Shown piece after piece: positions 59,936-64,000 of a DNA stretch of 64,000 bases. Where the stretch lies: the NCBI RefSeq assembly GCF_900110735.1, contig NZ_FOET01000014.1:94881-158880 (forward strand), in the 5' to 3' direction. Within the stretch, counting starts at the first letter, position 1. Each line of letters starts with the position of its first letter. A program made the translations under genes and the position numbers. This DNA is from Streptomyces radiopugnans. GTDB lineage: Bacteria > Actinomycetota > Actinomycetes > Streptomycetales > Streptomycetaceae. The notes under the pieces were generated by a model. The model saw nothing but the letters and a program-made list of their open reading frames with translations. It was not told where the DNA came from and ran no database searches.

Positions 59936-60664
59936 GTGTCCGACGCCCCCGACATCCGCTTCCGCAGTGACATGACCGTCGAGCTGGTCAAACACTCGGC
60001 CGCAGACACCGACGTGCTGTGGGCGGCGCGGGTCTCCACCGCGGGTGAGCAGTCCCTGGACGAGCTGGAGAAGGATCCGCAGCGCTCCAGGGGGCTGATC
60101 AACTTCCTGATGCGCGACCGGCACGGCAGTCCGTTCGAGCACAACTCGATGACCTTCTTCATCAGCGCCCCGCTGTTCGTCTTCCGCGAGTTCCACCGCC
60201 ACAGGGTCGGCTGGAGCTACAACGAGGAGAGCGGCAGGTACCGCGAGCTGGAGCCCGTCTTCTACGTGCCGGACACCTCCCGCAGGCTGGTGCAGGAGGG
60301 GCGCCCGGGCAAGTACCGGTTCGTCGAGGGCAGCGAGGAGCAGCACCGGCTGGCCGTGGAGACCATGGAGTTCTCCTACCGCCGCTCCTACGAGGCGTAC
60401 CAGGAGATGCTGGACGCCGGCATCGCCCGCGAGGTCGCCCGCGCGACCCTTCCGGTCGGCCTCTACTCCTCGATGTACGCCACCTGCAACGCCCGGTCGC
60501 TGATGCACTTCCTGGGACTGCGCACCCAGCACGAACTGGCGAGGGTGCCCTCCTTCCCGCAGCGGGAGATCGAGATGGTCGCCGAGCGGATGGAGGCGCA
60601 CTGGGCCGGCCTCATGCCCCTGACGCACGAGGCGTTCAACGCCAACGGGCGAGTCGCCCCGTAG
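59936..60664 (+). CDS. thyX: flavin-dependent thymidylate synthase
   Basis: Makes dTMP from dUMP with FAD, NADPH and methylene-tetrahydrofolate; 242 residues. The ThyX motif is RHRVGWSYNEESGRY; ARATLPVGLYSSMYATCNARS and LMHFLGLRTQHEL follow. GTG 59936 is preceded by GAAAGGAT; the frame begins 24 bases earlier but without an SD. A TAGGCT -10 box lies at 59883. Confidence 0.96.
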   Translation: MSDAPDIRFRSDMTVELVKHSAADTDVLWAARVSTAGEQSLDELEKDPQRSRGLINFLMRDRHGSPFEHNSMTFFISAPLFVFREFHRHRVGWSYNEESGRYRELEPVFYVPDTSRRLVQEGRPGKYRFVEGSEEQHRLAVETMEFSYRRSYEAYQEMLDAGIAREVARATLPVGLYSSMYATCNARSLMHFLGLRTQHELARVPSFPQREIEMVAERMEAHWAGLMPLTHEAFNANGRVAP

Positions 60665-60735
60665 AGCACGGAACCACCGTGATCCATGTCCGGATTGCGG
60701 CCTTTGGAGAGGTTCGTCTACGCTTTTCCCACGGA

Positions 60736-60773
60736 CCCGGCACTGTCTGAACCCCCGAGCGGACAGTGCCGGG
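60736..60773 (+). terminator. terminator after thyX
   Basis: CCCGGCACTGTC and GACAGTGCCGGG, a perfect 12-bp stem with a 14-base loop, 72 bases past the thyX stop and upstream of dapA. Confidence 0.7.
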
Positions 60774-60818
60774 CTCCTCAACCGGCTCCCGAGGGCACAC
60801 CGGACCTCAGGCTGCGAG

Positions 60819-60831
60819 TAGCGTGGGACCC
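60819..60831 (+). promoter_or_regulatory. probable leaderless promoter of dapA
   Basis: TAGCGT (60819-60824) ends seven bases before the dapA ATG at 60832, so transcription would begin at the start codon. No Shine-Dalgarno is clear. Confidence 0.45.
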
Positions 60832-61731
60832 ATGGCTCCGACCTCCACACCGCAGACGCCCTTCGGGCGGGTCCTGACCGCGATGGTCACGCCGTTCACC
60901 GCGGACGGCGATCTCGACCTCGACGGCGCGCAGCAGCTCGCCGCCCACCTGGTGGACGCCGGCAACGACGGCATCGTCGTCAACGGCACCACCGGTGAGT
61001 CCCCGACCACCAGCGATGCGGAGAAAGCCCAGCTCGTGCGGGCCGTGGTCGAGGCGGTCGGAGACCGCGCCCACGTCGTCGCCGGAGCCGGCACCAACGA
61101 CACCCGGCACAGCCTGGAACTTGCCCGCGCGGCCGAGCGGGCCGGCGCCCACGGCCTGCTGGCCGTCACGCCGTACTACAGCAAGCCCCCGCAGGAGGGC
61201 CTGTACCGGCACTTCACCGCCATCGCCGACGCCACCGGCCTGCCGGTCATGCTCTACGACATCCCCGGCCGCAGCGGCGTCCCCATCAACACCGAGACCA
61301 TCGTCCGACTGGCCGAACACCCCAGGATCGTGGCCAACAAGGACGCCAAGGGCGATCTGGGACGTGCGAGCTGGGCCATCGCCACCAGTGGACTCGCCTG
61401 GTACAGCGGCGACGACATGCTCAACCTCCCGCTGCTGTCCGTCGGCGCGGTCGGCTTCGTCTCGGTCGTCGGCCACGTGGTCGCCCCCGAACTGCGCGCG
61501 CTGCTGGACGCCCACCTCAGCGGTGACGTCACCAAGGCGACGGAGATCCACCAGAAGCTGCTGCCGGTCTTCACCGGTATGTTCCGCACCCAGGGCGTGA
61601 TCACCACCAAGGCCGCCCTCGCGCTCCAGGGGCTGCCGGCAGGCCCCCTGCGCATGCCGCTCGTCGAGCTGACCCCGGAGGAGACCGAGCAGCTCAAGCG
61701 CGATCTCGCCGCCGGCGGGGTACAGCTCTGA
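60832..61731 (+). CDS. dapA: 4-hydroxy-tetrahydrodipicolinate synthase
   Basis: Condenses pyruvate with aspartate semialdehyde at the entry to the DAP/lysine pathway; TIM barrel of 299 residues. Schiff-base Lys K170 lies in VANKDAKGDL; GTTGES (52-57), TPYYSKPP and Y142 in LYDIPGRSG complete the active site. Start 60832 is taken because the conserved barrel opens soon after (FGRVLTAMVTPF) and the promoter fits a leaderless start. Confidence 0.95.
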   Translation: MAPTSTPQTPFGRVLTAMVTPFTADGDLDLDGAQQLAAHLVDAGNDGIVVNGTTGESPTTSDAEKAQLVRAVVEAVGDRAHVVAGAGTNDTRHSLELARAAERAGAHGLLAVTPYYSKPPQEGLYRHFTAIADATGLPVMLYDIPGRSGVPINTETIVRLAEHPRIVANKDAKGDLGRASWAIATSGLAWYSGDDMLNLPLLSVGAVGFVSVVGHVVAPELRALLDAHLSGDVTKATEIHQKLLPVFTGMFRTQGVITTKAALALQGLPAGPLRMPLVELTPEETEQLKRDLAAGGVQL

Positions 61732-61781
61732 AACAGACTTCACAACTGGATACGGACCAACAACTGCAAGTGCACGACGAT

Positions 61782-61817
61782 CGCGCGCCACGTGCCCGAC
61801 AGGGTGCGTGGCGCGCG
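61782..61817 (+). promoter_or_regulatory. hairpin between dapA and rnj
   Basis: A continuous 16-bp stem (two G-U pairs) with loop GACA; outer arms CGCGCGCCACG and CGTGGCGCGCG. It ends five bases before the rnj GAGGAG Shine-Dalgarno. It may be the dapA terminator, or a control element in the rnj leader. Confidence 0.6.
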
Positions 61818-61833
61818 TGGTGAGGAGAGACTT

Positions 61834-63519
<1,686 letters not shown>

Positions 63520-63529
63520 GGCTCAACCA

Positions 63530-63569
63530 GGGGCGGGGCACCCGGATTTGCATCCGGGCGCCCCGCTCC
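63530..63569 (+). terminator. terminator after rnj
   Basis: An 18-bp stem with one mismatch and one G-U pair, loop TTGC, beginning eleven bases past the rnj stop and upstream of the rRNA promoters. Confidence 0.75.
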
Positions 63570-63690
63570 AGTACGTTTAAGTCTCCGCCGAACGGGAACC
63601 GGAAGCAGTCTTGTGCCGGTAGGTTCCCGACAACCGGAATCAGTGAACGGGACGGAAACGGACCGGAAAACGGTTCTGGTAAGGTCGGAG
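63570..63690 (+). promoter_or_regulatory. tandem rRNA promoters
   Basis: At least two similar units about 60 bases apart: TAGGTT at 63620 and TAAGGT at 63680. Each sits in a repeated context beginning AACGGGA and ending with a GACA-A/C-CC stretch. TACGTT at 63572 may be a third. Multiple tandem promoters are the rule for Streptomyces rrn operons. Confidence 0.6.
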
Positions 63691-63934
63691 ACACCGAAGG
63701 GAAGCGCCCGGAGGGGCCCCGAATAGGGGTGCCGAAGGAAGCGTCCGTTCCTTGAGAACTCAACAGCGTGCCAAAAGTCAACGCCAGATATGTTGATACC
63801 CCGTCGCTCCTCCGGTCCGGAGGAGTCGATGAGGTTCCTTTGAAACACACAGCGAGGACGCTGCGCACCGCGGGAATCATTCCTTCCCGCCGGTGCCGCT
63901 CTGCGCGATGTGCCCCGGAGTTCCGGGACAGCAT
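63691..63934 (+). other. rRNA leader region
   Basis: Pre-16S leader. CTTGAGAACTCAACAG (63751-63766) is the conserved actinobacterial leader element associated with rRNA antitermination. CTCCTCCGG and CCGGAGGAG (63807-63825) and GCGGGAA / TTCCCGC (63870-63890) can form hairpins. No gene here. Confidence 0.6.
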
Positions 63935-64000
63935 TCACGGAGAGTTTGATCCTGGCTCAGGACGAACGCTGGCGGCGTGCTTAACACATGCAAGTCGAAC
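63935..64000 (+). rRNA. rrs: 16S ribosomal RNA, 5' end (truncated by the window)
   Basis: AGAGTTTGATCCTGGCTCAG at 63941 is the universal 16S 5' segment, followed by GACGAACGCTGGCGGCGTGC and the CATGCAAGTCGAAC region. The mature 5' end is placed at about 63935 by comparison with known Streptomyces 16S; the exact base is uncertain. The rest lies beyond the window. Confidence 0.95.

Overview
The window is high-GC actinobacterial chromosome, almost certainly from Streptomyces. The signs are extreme GC bias at codon third positions, many GTG and TTG starts, ATGA/GTGA stop-start overlaps, -10 boxes of the TAGGGT type, a Streptomyces-type ESX (type VII secretion) locus, and a 16S rRNA 5' end (AGAGTTTGATCCTGGCTCAG) at the right edge. 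Most of it is core chromosome; the left 7.7 kb and the ESX locus are the accessory-looking parts.

Layout. (1) 1-7.7 kb: a carbohydrate locus with two ABC sugar permeases, a GH42 beta-galactosidase, a secreted GH12 endoglucanase/xyloglucanase, a GH31 alpha-xylosidase-like enzyme and a LacI regulator with two strong palindromic operators. This enzyme set fits breakdown of xyloglucan or a similar xylosylated, galactosylated glucan. (2) 7.8-16.1 kb: an acyl-CoA dehydrogenase, an alpha/beta hydrolase, a secreted subtilase, a GNAT acetyltransferase and a PadR-ABC-permease operon with a palindrome overlapping an apparently leaderless start. (3) 16.2-34.2 kb: housekeeping genes dxr, an M50 site-2 protease, ispG, two GNAT proteins, proS, a minus-strand trio (degenerate APH-like kinase, ferritin-like protein, lipoprotein), then rimP-nusA-ylxR-infB-DUF503-rbfA-truB-ribF. 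The MEP isoprenoid genes flank the membrane protease, and the second block is the classic transcription/translation-factor cluster. (4) 34.3-53.1 kb: a type VII secretion locus with an EspI-like MinD ATPase, an unknown protein, EccE, EccB, two mycosins, two putative substrates, the EsxB/EsxA pair, a DUF397 orphan, EccC and EccD. (5) 53.1-63.5 kb: rpsO-pnp-M16 protease-dapB and small membrane proteins, thyX, dapA and rnj (RNase J). Two RNA-degradation enzymes (PNPase, RNase J) and two lysine/DAP enzymes (DapA, DapB) thus lie close together. (6) 63.5-64 kb: tandem rRNA promoters, rRNA leader and the start of a 16S gene.

The ESX genes probably work as one machine. EccB, EccC, EccD and EccE form the membrane complex, with EccC as the motor. 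The mycosins are membrane-anchored proteases, and EsxA/EsxB plus the 557-residue YxxxD protein are the likely cargo. The EspI-like ATPase may regulate the complex.

The items most worth a second look are the predicted pseudokinase at 23.5-24.4 kb, the chain of overlapping mini-ORFs in the infB leader, the putative ESX substrate pair, and the glycine/proline/glutamine repeats in the EspI-like ATPase. No tRNA, CRISPR array, insertion sequence or prophage was recognised.
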